Counted from the stretch's first letter, positions 1-13,994 are shown. The stretch is DNA of 64,000 nt from Enoplosus armatus (GCF_043641665.1 NC_092196.1:11917192-11981191); one strand, 5' to 3'. Notes: a model not told the origin generated them from the sequence alone. Translations and numbers: made by a program.

Positions 1-138
1 TCCTGGCCTGAATGCTGGAAGACAATGCAGCACCCACATATAAGCATGAAAACACCAATGCAAACATGTACATTACTTGCCTATGTTATGAATCTGCTAT
101 ATGTGTTGGCTTGTCAGTAGTGCTGCACATATACACAC

Positions 139-284
139 CTTGCGAGGGACTTGATAGCTGATTGGCACAATGCAGCTGTCTGTCAGCTGAAGCACACGCA
201 TCACTTCGCAGGACATGATATCCAATGCCAGCTTGGGTACCATGGCAACTCCTCGTGTTGAGGTGTCCGTCAGACAGTGGCTCA
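139..284 (-). CDS. coro7: coro7 (coronin-7) internal exon, end of first WD40 propeller
   Basis: Read on the minus strand, a good acceptor (ctctgcag, just above 284) opens a frame containing DTSTRGVAMVPKLALD, MSCEVMRVLQLTD and VPISYQVPRK. It ends in AAG followed by a gtgtgt donor just below 139. This matches the coronin segment that closes the first propeller of coronin-7; as I remember it, the human protein has MSCEVLRVLQLSDTAIVPIGYHVPRK at this place. The 146-bp exon begins with two bases that complete a valine codon left open by the exon at 395-452, so the phase agrees. Coronin-7 is the long coronin with two tandem beta-propellers; it works at the Golgi and trans-Golgi network in membrane export and F-actin control. 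The next exon, downstream of the VPRK end, lies before position 1. Assignment is from protein similarity read by eye. Confidence 0.9.
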
Positions 285-394
285 CTGCAGAGATAAAACG
301 TAGAGAGGGCAAAAAAAGAACAGAGAGGGATCAGATACTAAGAGAGAGAGCTGTAATAATCTGACAGGACAGATAACAGATGACCAAGCTTTAC

Positions 395-452
395 CTTGCG
401 AGAGGAAAGGCTCAGAGGCAGACACTTCAAAGCAATCAACCACAGTGTCTCC
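395..452 (-). CDS. coro7: coro7 (coronin-7) internal exon
   Basis: A 58-bp minus-strand exon. The acceptor is a pyrimidine run ending acag just above 452; the donor is CAAG|gtaaag at the low end. It encodes GDTVVDCFEVSASEPFLSQ plus the first base of the next codon. This is the coronin GKGD..(I/V)..(Y/F)E(I/V)...P(F/Y)L signature, in which a strand of the last blade carries the GD turn. It follows in frame from the exon at 654-708, which ends on a whole codon, and joins in frame to 139-284. Where most coronins have GKGD, this one reads GMGD, a lysine-to-methionine change at the turn. Confidence 0.9.
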
Positions 453-653
453 CTGTGTAAGAGAGAACATTCAACATTTCAGTTCAATCAGCACAGTGAA
501 ATATGTGCTGCAGTAACGACTGTTGACCTTTAACGTACATCACTGTCAAGGCTGCAAAGCCCTACATGAAACTACACAAAACATTTCTTTTCTTTTTAAT
601 ATTTAAACCATTCCTCAAAGTTATCACCTGACAGAAAGCATAATATGTCTCAC

Positions 654-708
654 CATGCCAGCCAGCGCGAGCAGACCAGTGTCATCATCAAACAGAGGGA
701 TGAGCATC
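654..708 (-). CDS. coro7: coro7 (coronin-7) internal exon
   Basis: A 55-bp minus-strand exon between a tttgctttcag acceptor and an ATG|gtgaga donor. It encodes MLIPLFDDDTGLLALAGM, which matches the coronin motif (L)(L/V)P(F/L)(F/Y)D.D(T/S)(G/N)(L/I)(L/V).L.GKGD. Human coronin-7 has CLVPLLDPDSGLLVLAGKG here. Its first base completes a codon begun in an upstream exon that I could not identify, probably a glycine codon ending GG. Together with 395-452 and 139-284 it covers about 85 residues near the end of propeller 1. Confidence 0.88.
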
Positions 709-1204
709 CTGAAAGCAAAGAGACAAGGCATTTAAATTATGCTCAGAAACGGCACAGTGACACTTATTATTACAGAATCATTGAAAGAGTCCATAACTTG
801 AAGTTTTACAAAAGGTGCCACTAGATGGAGCAGTAGGCTCAGTTTTAGGGCAAAAGTGGTACTACATTGTCAGCTCGACTTGATTTTTTTCCACTGATCG
901 TTATCTGTAGATTAGGGGAAAAAAACTTGGTTGAACATGTTAAGTTAAACAAATGCAGAGTCACATTCACTGATTTCTATTCCTTAGTGCTTTGAACTTG
1001 CACAATAAAGATGAAAAGATCATTATCAAAGATATACAAAGGAGGAGGAATATGTTTCAAAGTTGCCAAAGAAAAACAGAGTCAAGGTTAACTAAGACAA
1101 GAAAGGCAACTTCATTTCCATTTTTGCTTAAATCTGCTCTGATTTTTTTTGTCAACATAAAGACAAAGAATCGTGAAAAACACCCATCATAGTTTCCTAG
1201 AGTC

Positions 1205-1408
1205 GGAGTTGACTTCTTCAAATGTCGTTTTGTCTGACAAAATGTCCCAAATCCCCATGATATTCAGTTTACGATCGCAATAACAAAGAAAAACAACAAA
1301 TGTTCACATTTGCTAAGTTGCAATGACAGAATGTTTAGCATTATTTGCTTCAGAAATAACTTTAATGATTAATCCAGTAGCAAAATAGTTGCTGATTAAC
1401 TGTTCTCT
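1205..1408. repeat. Interspersed teleost repeat copy
   Basis: The text here (cttcaaatgtcg, ttgtctgacaaa, gatattcagtttac, aacaaatgttcacatttg, gaatgtttagcatta, gattaatcc, aaaatagttgctgattaa) matches a widespread repeat that I know from many percomorph introns and UTRs. It is diverged and carries no open frame. The family name is not given because I cannot search a repeat library. Confidence 0.6.
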
Positions 1409-1462
1409 ACCTCGAAACCTCCACCCTAAACCAGGCCACAGTCACCTGCCTCCTCTCATGAT

Positions 1463-2384
1463 CTGAGGTAAGAAGATTGAGGGATGAGGAAACTGAATGA
1501 ACCTTTTAACTCAATGGGGAAAGTACAACTGGCTGTAGTAAACAAACCAAACAGGAAATCATGGCTTAGACGGAGGCACATTTGCACAAACACGGGCAGG
1601 GCTGACAAATCTCCCTCATTCTCTGCCTACTGTAATCTCTCAGCCTCTCTTTTCATCAACGACAGCAACGGTCTGCATGTTGTTTTCCAGACGGGGAAAG
1701 AGGACAGAGAGTGGTGGCTGATCCGACCACTTCACATCACAGGCCGCAGATTGAAGTGAAGCGGCAGTTCCAGTGATTGACTTATGATGATAACCTTGTG
1801 TAATGGTACTATTCCAGAGGAACGCCACTCGGCTGCCTCCACATCAACTGAGACTGACAGACTGGTGATGTCATGCTCCAAGTATGACAATATAATGACA
1901 GACTTAGTTTGGGTATCTTAGGCAGCCGCGCATAGTGACACGCAATGGTTTGTGCAAGAGTGACAGAGGAAGACAGTGTGACTGTGCATCACACTGCAGC
2001 GTGCTTGTATGAATCGGAAACAGTGGAAGGTTTTCACATTTTAACAAACAAACCTACACGAGTTAAAAAAGAAAATGGCTGTCACGAGTCTGTGGTTGTG
2101 AGAGCTCACATCCATTTTGGTGCGTTCACAAATGTTTTCCAAACTACGGTGATGAACATCTTGGTACCGTTTTCATTTGAGTCTTTTATTACATTTTTGG
2201 AGGTAATTTTGCTTTGGCAGTTTTGGATGAACTGAATGCCGGTCATGAGGGCGAAGGCGTAAACGTCTTTGGCAAACTAGCCTGCCAAGTGGCAATTGTC
2301 CAGAAAAATTAAATATATTGTATATGTGGATAAAAGATCTCTTTATTTATTTTTTTGGAAAGGTTAAAAAGAGTACATTCTTAA
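1463..2384. other. Intronic DNA, nothing recognised
   Basis: There are short open frames on both strands near 1480-1830 and 1945-2235. None has convincing splice sites or resembles a known protein. It is AT-rich toward 2280-2380. Confidence 0.5.
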
Positions 2385-2735
2385 TATAAACTTTATTGAT
2401 CCCACAAAGGGAAACTGAAGTACAAGAACAGATGCATAGTATAGACAGGCAAAACTACAAGACCATATACATTATGGCTGTCTACTATACACAAATCAAA
2501 GCATGAAAAAAGTACTAAATACTACATACATAAACTGGCTCAATAACATGTATTGAGCCAGAAATAGTCACAAGTAAGTGAGGAGATATCGCAGTAGTAA
2601 TAAATACTTAAATACAAAAACTGCGCAAAGAGAGTAAAGTGTGTGTCTTATAATGCGAGACGGGAGGGGAAGTGTGATTGACTTATAGTCTATTAGTTGT
2701 TTTAGTCCGCTGAGCACACTGGTGTTTGATGGTCT
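2385..2735. repeat. Retroelement-like repeat (LINE-tail type)
   Basis: It begins with an actttattgatccc motif followed by a gggaaactg block. This is a hallmark of a common teleost retroelement end, usually read as the 3' part of a LINE or a derivative. Downstream text near 2615-2735 (tgcgcaaagag, ccgctgagcac, tttgatggtc) resembles the interior of the same elements. It is 5'-truncated and non-coding. Confidence 0.5.
2535..2561. repeat. Perfect 11-bp inverted repeat, 5-nt loop
   Basis: ctggctcaata is followed by acatg and then its exact reverse complement tattgagccag. It lies inside the retroelement-like repeat, so it may be an element hairpin or a later accident. Confidence 0.8.
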
Positions 2736-2739
2736 AAAC

Positions 2740-5149
2740 AAAAACAAAAGTTAAAAACAAGTTATTATGTGGTGTTGCATTCTGTCTCATTGCAGAATAC
2801 TGTGAATACTGTGACTGTGAATGTCATGCTGTTTCGCTCCAACCATGGTTATGACCCACATTACAGCTGACAGAAGCCTTCTGTCCCTGTTTTTCCTTCT
2901 CTGCCTTCCGGGTCGCCATTGTTGTTTCATCCTTACCATCTATCTTTGATGTATCAACAAAATGGACCTGTCCCAGACTTGTACCTCCTCTAATATCCCT
3001 CTCTCCCTCCCAGGCTTCTGAAGTCAGCGAGGGGCGGCCACGCTTCGTTAGGGCGACTGTGTGTTCCCATGTCGGAGTCAGTCCACAGGGAGTCCCTAAA
3101 CACCTCCATTCCCACACCCCTCTCGCTGCCTGTCTTCCTCTCCCGCACTCGCTCTTTCCTTTCCTATTCAACAACACTACCACCTTGCACCCTGCGGCCT
3201 CTTTTGTGCCTCCAATCCCAACTATTTCTCCAAATTGCCTTCACTTTCTCTGTGTCCTTATCTCTGGTTTTCTCACAGTAAACGTACAACAAGTCAAACA
3301 GCCACATAATAGGAGTGGAACTTTATCACTGATAATGGCCTCTGTTTACTATCGCTTTCATGCTCCACCTCACCGCCGGCCCATTTTCCCACACAGAAAA
3401 ACACATACACGTCTGCATGTGCATATTTACGCACATAGATGCGTAAGCACACATACATAGATGTGCTAATAATATAGCCTAATGATGTATGTGCACATGC
3501 ATTAATAAGAGTGTGCAGTCACAGTCATGCAGGGTTAATTGTGGGAGCGAGCGGGCTTGTTGTGCAGATCTCGATCACAAGGGCTGATTATGAATGAAAA
3601 AACGATTACAGGCCTCATTCATGCTCTTAGAAGAGAGGCTGTAAATAGAAGTGTGTATACCGCATCCAGCCTGACACACTGATCCAGACACAAGCCCTTT
3701 TCAGTGTGAGGTGTGTGACTAATACAGGTTTAACCACACACACGTGCTAATTGGTCATGAAATAATATATTATTATATAATGTTATTTTCTGAGAGGGAA
3801 GAAGGATATACATCCACAATATCAGCTGCACAACCTGAACAACAGCTGAAAAGACGACTCCTTGAAAGATTTTACAGCCCAGTCTCACACTCTCAGGGCG
3901 ATCCGCAACCACTAACGTCTCAACACCTTTCCAGCTCTTCCAACACTCTGCGATGAGCCGCCTGATGCTCCAAACCCCCCCCCCCCCCGGCTTCAGTCTG
4001 TCACTGGCACTCTGCTCCTATCAGAGCTGACACAAAACAGAGAGCGGAGAGAGTGATCCCGCCTCCCGCCTCGTCTGCCATCGCCTCACACCGCCGCTCT
4101 CTCACATGGACCCAAACGCACATCATAAAATGACCTTCTGCCCATGACAGCAGCCTTCAGCACCAGCAGATATGATGGGTATATTACTCTACTCTAACGT
4201 GCATCTGTGTGTGTGTGTATGAAAGGGTCTGAGTCAGCCCAGGTATATTATGATTATGAGAACGTGTTGTCGTTTGATAATGTAAGAGATAGCATAAATC
4301 AGTGGAATAACTGACTAATGGAGGGCCAGATGGATGGATATGTGGATGACAGACAAATGCAAAAATGGTGTGTGTGCCTGGTTGACGTGGGGAGTGCATC
4401 TGCAGCTGGGGTTGTGGTGGAGTTCAGCTGAGCAAAAATGTCCAGTCACTGGAAAATAGGAGTAGGCACTGCAATAAAATTACGGACACACACACGCACG
4501 CACGCACGCACGCACGCACGCACACACGCACACACAATCCTTCCAGAAACACACTCAGGTGCAGAGATAAATACTGCAAAATGCTGTACACATTCATGTC
4601 GGCCTATGTGCTTTCAAGCATGACAATATATGTAAAAGTATGAAAAATACACACACCCTGTACGTTTGTGTGAGCACGCGACCAGATGCACTGATAGCAT
4701 CAGACACACAGTGTATCATATATACAGTATATAGGTGGAGCTAATGAAAGCAGCCTGCAGGGGTATAAGGTTATGGGGTTGAGCTACAGCAGCTATGACC
4801 AGATCAGTATCAGTCAAAGGGACCTTTCTCTGTTGTATGAGATCATGGCCTACAGCTAGGCCAGCCTTACTGCTAAGACACACACACTAGAGAGCACAAA
4901 AAGCTCCAGTCGACAGGTAGGAGCTGGCCAGAAAGTAGAGAAGAAAGAGAGAGGAGGCCTTTGGGGAATATGAAACTAAAACAAAGCAGCTGGTTGACTA
5001 CACCTCAATTTCAGATTGTTTTTTAGGCTTACACAGGGTCACTCTATTGCTCTTCTAAGATGGTCACACACTAGAAGACTTTTAAAATCCTAACCAGCTA
5101 TGAAAAGATCTATAAAGTTGTATTGTGTGCAATTAACTGCTTCATCCTT
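2740..5149. other. Intronic DNA with simple-sequence tracts
   Basis: Pyrimidine-rich stretches (3000-3280), a C14 run at 3975-3988 and short CA/TG tracts. The open frames here come from low-complexity sequence. No exon recognised. Confidence 0.5.
4486..4536. repeat. (AC)/(ACGC) compound microsatellite
   Basis: A CA run passes into several acgc units and back to CA. The overlapping frame of repeated HTHAR residues is an artefact of the repeat. Confidence 0.9.
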
Positions 5150-5400
5150 TTCATTTCTGTCTACTCTGTATATACGACAACTATATTGCATGTTAAGTCC
5201 GTCCTAGTCAACAGATTCCTCTTTTGTAGCTGTTCCTGAGGTTTCTCCTCGTTTTCTCCCATTTAAGTATTCTTTTCATCTGAATCAAGGATCTAATTAT
5301 AGACGATGAACATATGTTGTACACACTGTAAATCCCTCAAAGGCAAATTTGTGATTTGTGATTTTGGGCCTTATAAATAAAAAAATCACAAATCACAAAC
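5150..5400 (+). repeat. Interspersed teleost repeat, family A, copy 1
   Basis: Successive blocks (cctgaggtttctcc, gttttctccc, atctgaatcaaggatcta, gtacacactgtaaa, ccctcaaaggcaaatttgtg, tgggccttataaata) match a common teleost repeat whose 3' end reads '...gaggcaaatttgtgatttgtgatattgggctatataaataaa'. A shorter copy lies at 13870-13990. Confidence 0.7.
5348..5399. repeat. Perfect 18-bp inverted repeat (hairpin)
   Basis: The left arm tttgtgatttgtgatttt (5348-5365) is exactly complementary to aaaatcacaaatcacaaa (5382-5399), across a 16-nt loop. It sits at the 3' end of the family A repeat. The left arm is part of that family's normal sequence; the right arm is an added inverted copy. Confidence 0.9.
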
Positions 5401-6119
5401 ATTGTGACTCGTCTTAACCTCAAACTGAATCATAAATCTCAGCAGGCTTTAAATTATGTGGTGTGACCTCAGCTTTATTTACTGTTCATTCTATTTTCAT
5501 TTCACCCTTTTCCTCTCCATCATCCCCTCCCCTCTTCTTTATCAGTCCCCTGGTTATGTCATCCCAGTCAGAGGGAGTGAGTGAGTGGTGCAGCAGTATC
5601 GCTGAGGGTGAAGGGTCTGCTGAACTGTGAACTCGAACAGTCCACTTTATCAGCCCTCCTGCCTCCAAAGACTGCGGGCCTGCAGCTTGTCCAGCTGTCC
5701 CGGCCGGCCTCTGCTGTCACACTGGCCAGCGGTGACTCAGTGTTTTAGACTGAAACTGGAGCCGCCTTTGCCATAACATAATGTTTGGACTATCACACAG
5801 GGTCACAAGGACACTTGGGATGGGTCACAGCAACAACAGTAACAGTATACAAACAGTATTTTCCCATACTCACTTGGACATCAAATTCAATTCAATAAGT
5901 AGGAATATTTTGGGTTAAGATATTATACTGTTCAAACATTGACATCAGAGGTTAAAGTCCAGTGAAATCATCTATTAAAAACTGTGACACAAATATTCAT
6001 CACAGGTGTGTTGACAGAGAGACAGCCAGAAATGTGATGTGCTATGTGCTATATTTACTACCTGAGTTTTTGAATGTATCTACCTCTTCTATGTTTTTAT
6101 CTTAACGTAAAACATGACT

Positions 6120-6680
6120 TAAGAGTCTACAGCCATGCTAGCAGTTCTGTGAGGCTGTGCTTTGAGCTAAATGCTACTGCCAACATGATAACATGCTAAC
6201 AATGACAATGTTAACATGCTGATGTTAAGCAGGTGTAATGTTTTCCATGATCCCCATCTTAGTTTAGCATGCTAGCATTTGCTACTTAGTTAGCATTAAA
6301 CACAAAGTACTTTGTAATTTGTTTTGCAAGTTTTTGGTCATAAACCAAAGTATTGGACAAACTAAAATTCTGACTAGATTAGAAGTTAAGGTTGTTACAA
6401 TTCATCCTGTGGGAACTAAAATTCTGACTAGATTAGAAGTTAAGGTTGTTACAATTCATCCTGTGGGGGACATGAGTGTCACGGCATCCACCCAACAGCT
6501 GTCAAAACAAAAAAACAAAATTGCCAACCTCACGGTGGCGCTAGAGGGAAAATCTGAGGATCACCAAAGTCATTGGGATTCATCGTCTAGGGACCATGAA
6601 TGTCTGCACAAAATGTCATGCCAATCCATTCAATAGTTATTGAAATATTTCAATCTGGACCAAAGTGGTGGACCTGGCTA
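6120..6680 (+). repeat. Interspersed teleost repeat, family B, copy 1
   Basis: It holds the run of 'gctaaatgct', 'aacatgctaac', 'gttaacatgctgatg', 'tagcatgctagcat', then 'ggtggcgctagaggg', 'ggaccatgaatgtctg' and 'caatagttattgaaatattt'. This is a familiar percomorph repeat. A second, more diverged copy in the same orientation is at 45475-45800. The embedded 105-codon plus-strand frame is part of the repeat and is not a gene. Confidence 0.75.
6361..6468 (+). repeat. Two-copy perfect 54-bp tandem duplication
   Basis: The 54 bp starting actaaaattctgactagatt at 6361 are repeated exactly from 6415 to 6468. The copies show no differences, so the duplication is recent compared with the diverged family B repeat in which it lies. 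Confidence 0.95.
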
Positions 6681-6689
6681 TAAAGAGAC

Positions 6690-9600
6690 CAATATCAGAG
6701 CATGAGGTAAACTGTAAACTGCTCTTTTCTCTCAGTAAATTGAAACTGTAAATGAACTTTAGGCCTTACTTTATCTCCCTCTCACATACACACATTAGGC
6801 AGCAGATTAATAATGTGGCAGATCTGTTGTAGTATAAAATTAATTAGTGAAAATATGTGGTATGATGAACAGGCTGTAACTAAAGAGCTGTATCTCCCAT
6901 CTAAAAGTACGACCGTATAAGCACATGCTTTTTCATTGTCTGAGGTATTTCCATAATCACTGTCTGCTGAAGACAGTTCATATGACCAGCAGATTATCTA
7001 TTTATTCTTATGATAACCCTGCCCTCTTCCTGTCTTTATTGTTAGCTGTGACAGAACACTCTCTTTCTGTTTCAGTGTTATTACTCTTGTGTAAGGGAGT
7101 TAGACACAGCTAATGGTTTTATGCACACTTACGCTGCGGGCCCATGGGTGTTCACATTACCCCGACAATGGAAGGACTGGTGCGGAATAATCCACTGGTG
7201 ATTAAATGGGATTCATAACGGAACAACACTGGACCTGTAAAACCGTCTCCAGGATGGTAAATCCTTGGTTGGTTTAAAGTGTTCTGCAAATATGTGAAAT
7301 AAAAAAAAGAGAAATTTCCAACGGAGATACGCGAGTGAATACTTCAAAAGATATTATATTAAACAAATAGTTTGGCAATGATAATCATTTCAAACTTTGT
7401 TTATTTTCTTGCTTTTGGCACACTCTGAAGCACAACAATCCACCGAAAATGACCAATATATCACAACTGATGAACTTTGTCACCTTAAACTCACAAGACA
7501 GATCAATCAAAACCTCTGCACTTGTGCTGTCTGAATGAGTATAAATGTTTCCATTAGTTTCAAAGCCAGACGCTAAACCACAAGGTCACAGCGAGGGTGA
7601 CTTCAATCTTCAAGGATTCAACTCACAATGGTTGAATGGTGCAGTTACAGTAGTCTTAAACTCAAGTGAATCTGACTGTCCTCATTTAACACTGTCCCAG
7701 TTAATTTCAGTCACATGAGAGGACCAACGTTTCAGAACTGCTCCTATTGCGCCTAATATGAATAAGGCCCTCGCTCTCCTGTTTATCTCTGGACATGAGG
7801 AAGCCAGAAGTATGACATCTTGGTTCTCATTAGCACCAGTTTGTACCTCTCATGTATTATCATTATATTCCAGTAACAGAGTTACATTTCTGACGATCTT
7901 TGAAAAACCCAGAAGGTAGTTTAACGACTCCTACCACACTTTTCAAGATATTTCCAGAATCCTGTGTCTTGTCCTGTTGACTGTGTTTCCTAATAAAGGG
8001 AGCCGGAAGTGATATATGTCCTTGTTCGTTTTGTGAAAATACTAATGAAAGAAAACATTAACATAGGTATGTCATTTCTAGCTACCCTCTTTGTTAAGAT
8101 TACGAAATGGAATTGAGTCTTAAAAGAGTCTTTCAGGATTACCTTCGAGACAGCGGCAAGTGTTATTAAACATCTTTCAGAAAAACTGATCCTTAGGTCT
8201 GTGGCTTGAATGCAAGGATAATATATAAGAGGCACACACTGGGGATAGTGTAGGTTCTTATATTTAAGGCTAAAACACAGCTCTGCTGGGGGTGGTACTG
8301 AATGCAGCTTCTAAGTCATGATGAGTTCAAGGATCCTCCGCAGGTGTTTAAGTCACCCAGAGCAGTGAAATGTACTTAAATGCAACATACTTCCTCCACT
8401 GTGTTTGAGTCTGTGTGTTTTGTTGCCAGTGTGTGTGTGTGTGTGTGTGTGCTACCTTCAGTAGCCAGTTCATTAGAAGGGAATTAGAGTTGACGCGCTG
8501 CGTTCCTGAGAGGGGAAGAAAAGCCAGGATTGTTGGTGGAGGGGCCAGCTGTGGCCACGTCTGAGCCCCAGTGACGAGGCCCTTAGATAGGCTGCCAAGC
8601 GGCTGCTCTACCCTCTCTCCTCGCTTCACCGGGCCTCGTCCGCTGGCCCCTGACAGCCAGCGCACACATACACACACACAAGTACATGTTGGGGCACACA
8701 TGCATGTGCATACACGCATGCTCAGGATTTAATTAAACTCCCGTGTCAACAGGTCTGCAGTGACCCCTCTGTCACCCCCCCACACACTACAAGTTCCACA
8801 TACGACCACATGTAAAGTTGCCAAACTGAAAAAAACTCAACAGCTTCAGCAGTAATCCCTCTCCTGTCCTCAAGAAACAGAACAACCCTTCGTTACCATT
8901 CCAACTTGTCGTCAGCACAGCTCCATCTTCACGCCGACACAGGCAGCCACAATCAGCGCTGTACATCTCTCAGCTAATCCCTCTCTGCAGGAGGAAACAA
9001 TGAACCCGCAACAAAACAGTCCTACAGCGTCAGCCACATATCAAATCTTTGCAAAATACCAAGTATGTGTAGAAAAACAACCTCACAATATAAAAGACAC
9101 TTAGAGACATCTGAAGACAACTTAACACACAGTGCTTTCTGACCACATGATGGACAGCGCATCTGTTTTACATAATGTTGACATGAAAAATGAAAACCCC
9201 AATCTTTATTTTTACAAGAAGAGACAGAGAGACAGCAAACCAGGCCTTCAACTGCTCGAACTGATGATTACACAGGCCTATTAAACACACACGGTTCTAC
9301 TTATCCCAGATGAATGAGAGACATTAGAAGCTCATCTTCAAAATGGCACAAACACTCATGTTTACTCACACACTCACAAACACTCAGGAAGACCTATAAA
9401 TGCGTGGTAAACTGGTCCAGACTGGCTGAGCTATAAAACAGCCAGGTCACCGGTCATAAAGACCCTCGACATTCAGCGCTGCTCTGTGGACTGGGAGGGC
9501 TGAAGGGGTAGGGGTTGTTGTAGGATGTGGGTGGGCATGAGGGTGTCAGGGTATACAGACTGAAGGGGAGGTAAGGGTGTGAAAGTGCTACTGGGGAACA

Positions 9601-11655
9601 TAAATCTTTTAAATGCACGTGATCAAAGCAAGACAGCTTTGAGGGTGCTGACAAAGAAATAGAAAATGTACTTTTATTGGCATGAGTTTAAGTTTGTGTT
9701 TCCATCTGTAATGTATGAGGTGTGGCTCTGAAATGCTGGTGGCTGCTTGTTGACGGCTGCGTAGCCCCGGAAGAGATGCGTTCCGCGTTAACCCCGGGAG
9801 TTCAGCATCAAGGGCCCGGCTGGATGACCATTAAATGACCTGTCGGCGGGGGCCTGGGAACTGATCAGCTGCCACGACTGCCTCAGACGAGAGAAGAGAG
9901 AGGAAGCGTTGGTGTAGAGGACAGAAAGAGGAGGGGTGAGGGTCACGACCGTAACGACTCTCTCTGCTGTTAAGGTCACCGGAGGAAAGTCCGGTTCTCG
10001 TCACAGTTGCGTTTTAAATGCTAAACACAGACAGAGGTACACACGTTTCAGAGGAAGTGAGAAAAGAGAGACCTGTTTTGATTATCCATCAATATTAGTA
10101 CCTCACAGATGTACTCGGATCAGCAGAATGTCTGCCAATGATGCACAGATAAATTTTGCAAACATTAAAATGAAACAAGCCCTGAAAGTCTGGAGGCTTC
10201 ACTAGTTTGACAGCACACAAATTGTAGACGCAGAGTTGCCAAAACCATCCCTCTCTTTGCGTGACTTTCGCCTTGAGTACAAACCGTGCTCAGTTTGCAA
10301 GTTAAACTAGAGGAGAGAATCATGTCCAACTTTTCCATTCTGTTTCTTTAACAAATATCTGCCTCTTCAGGTTAAGTGTTTCATTAGCCGTCCCATTAAA
10401 GTCTTTCTCTTTCACATGCCAGTCAAATGGCAAAGACAGGAATACATGTCCTTTTATTTTACAAAATAACATCAAGGTGGAAAATCCCAATAATAACCAA
10501 TGTAGAATGAATAAAACCACAACAAGAGCAATGGAAAAGACTATTTATGATTTGACATATAGCAGCAGATATAGAGGTTATTGGAAAATCAGTATCTGAC
10601 CTAAAAATACCTCTGTATAAATCCACTTAAGTTCAGTGAATAAACCACAAAATAGTAATGTCATGCTCTAAACCAGCCATGGATATCTTGTATTGCACAG
10701 TAATTATTCTGCATACCAGAGGCATAACTTTAAAGCGATGATCATAAGTTCAGCTTTGACTTGGCTCCACTGAGTCAGTCACTCCACACTGCGCATTGAT
10801 TTGTTATAGGGGATCAATTGGAGATGATGTCAGTCCTAGGTGCAGTCTATTTTTCCTACTGTGGAAAAGCCGCAGGTCCAAACTGCTGCTGATTCGTCCT
10901 GCAACACACCGAAGCACTCAATAAAGTCTACTTTAAAAACACAATCCACCAGTAACAGGCTCGATGAGTGACTTAATGCCCTGTTAAAATCCTGTCCAGC
11001 TAAACAGACCGTGGTCACACTCGGACGGCAGACGGTTCAGAGGACGCCACAACTAAACGGTGATATCACATGATGTGGACGTTTACTGGAGAATATTTTT
11101 GGCAAATGTTGCTCAGATCTTCAGCCAGAATTTCCTCGAGGGATGGCAGTGCTTCACCTCGTACCAAAGCTCACACTGGATGAACCAAACAATTTTCAAA
11201 CCATACTTGCGCTAATGTGTATGACTGAGTGTGTGTGTGTGTGTGACTTTTCTTCATGGACAGCCAAGACAGGATTATTGGAAATGCTAGAACCATAAAA
11301 CCCAGTAATTTACAGACACAAAACATTACCGTTTAATATTTGTTTTTCCTTCAAGCCTGAGTACGTGTGCAAAAGAGTGAGAGGGTCGACTCGAGAAAAA
11401 TAAAGAGAGAAATATAAACCCTAAAACAACTTCTTCAGACCTTCTTTTTTCCATTCCTCCTCAACTAGAGCTACAAAAACATTCCTGAGGCGTTCAACAG
11501 AGCGCCTTTCATCGATCGTCATTTGCGCATGTTTTGACTCCGTGGTGTCTTCCAGTTCTGCTTTATCAGAGTCAGTTAACAGAGTTTATCAGTCCCTCCG
11601 TCTACCAGCCTGTGGGTCTCTGTCTCTGCAACCAAGCCATCTGACTCATCTCTCT
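6690..11655. other. Intronic DNA, no exon recognised
   Basis: Ordinary non-coding DNA with a (GT) tract at 8429-8451 and small CA/GT tracts near 8657-8720 and 11229-11245. A slightly CpG-rich patch at 9740-9990 gives a minus-strand frame, but I cannot assign it to any protein. Confidence 0.5.
8429..8451. repeat. (GT)n microsatellite
   Basis: Uninterrupted GT dinucleotides, about 11 units. Confidence 0.95.
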
Positions 11656-11657
11656 GT

Positions 11658-13314
<1,657 letters not shown>

Positions 13315-13450
13315 ATTTAACCTCCTTTATTTAACTAGGCAGGTCATTGTAGAACCAAATTACTCAATGATTGTCTGGCAAAAACCCAAAAGGGCTTTAA
13401 ACAGAGCTAAGGTCATACAAGAAAGCGCAACACAGAGAGACAGAATGAGA
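13315..13450 (+). repeat. Interspersed repeat ('tttatttaac.aggcagg' family)
   Basis: The block cctttatttaactaggcagg followed by tcattg..aaccaaatta matches the start of a very common fish repeat that normally reads tttatttaaccaggtagg..cattgagaacaa. The copy is diverged and truncated. Confidence 0.6.
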
Positions 13451-13832
13451 AGAAATAGATCCATACATTTTCTTAATATGTTTAATAGTGTTTTTTTAAT
13501 TTGTGGATGATCTCTGCATTGCGCCTCCACACAGGACGGCATCATATGACAGACTGATAAAGCCTCGGGGGGAATGGCCAAACCTTTCTGTCGGCCAGTG
13601 GGCTGCAGAGGATCTGACTGACTGTGAATCTCTACTTTCACTCTGTGGTTCTATTAAGCAAGCACTTAAAGGCATGAATTTACATTTTAGAACAAAGGGT
13701 AGTTTGTCTCTGTGGTGGAGAGGAGGTGGTCTGGCTCAGATCCTACTTGTGAGCGACACCTGAAGCTGCTCAACTGTCCTCCTGGATCCAGCCTCTTCAC
13801 TTATGTTTCACAATCAACATTTTGTCATCATA

Positions 13833-13834
<2 letters not shown>

Positions 13835-13863
<29 letters not shown>
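13835..13863. repeat. (TG)n microsatellite
   Basis: Pure TG run passing into a short tatata stretch. Confidence 0.95.
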
Positions 13864-13869
<6 letters not shown>

Positions 13870-13990
13870 TCTGTTGTGAATCTATTCTGTACACACCTCA
13901 TCTATTGCATGTTTCTCTTCCTGAGGTTTCTTCCATTTATTTACCAGTTTTTCTTCATTCGAATTGAGGGTCTACATACAATGAGTAAAC
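13870..13990 (+). repeat. Interspersed teleost repeat, family A, copy 2 (partial)
   Basis: Blocks catctattgcatg, cctgaggtttcttcc, ttcttcattcgaattgaggg and tctacatacaatgag align in order with the copy at 5150-5400. The 3' aaatttgtgatttgtg end is missing. Confidence 0.65.
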
Positions 13991-13994
13991 AGGG

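Noticed and set aside
1411..1462. Minus-strand segment HERRQVTVAWFRVEVS with splice sites and the right phase to join the coro7 exon at 708
   Set aside because: It lacks the conserved LWDTR and would create arginine where a glycine codon is expected. Its donor abuts the interspersed repeat ending near 1408. Phase agreement alone has a one-in-three chance.
2824..3281. Overlapping open frames of 70-133 codons on both strands
   Set aside because: They arise from pyrimidine/purine-rich sequence without stops. There are no splice sites and no family resemblance.
9788..9979. Minus-strand frame with a pyrimidine-rich acceptor, possibly a last coding exon
   Set aside because: The peptide matches nothing I know, and no upstream exon could be linked to it.
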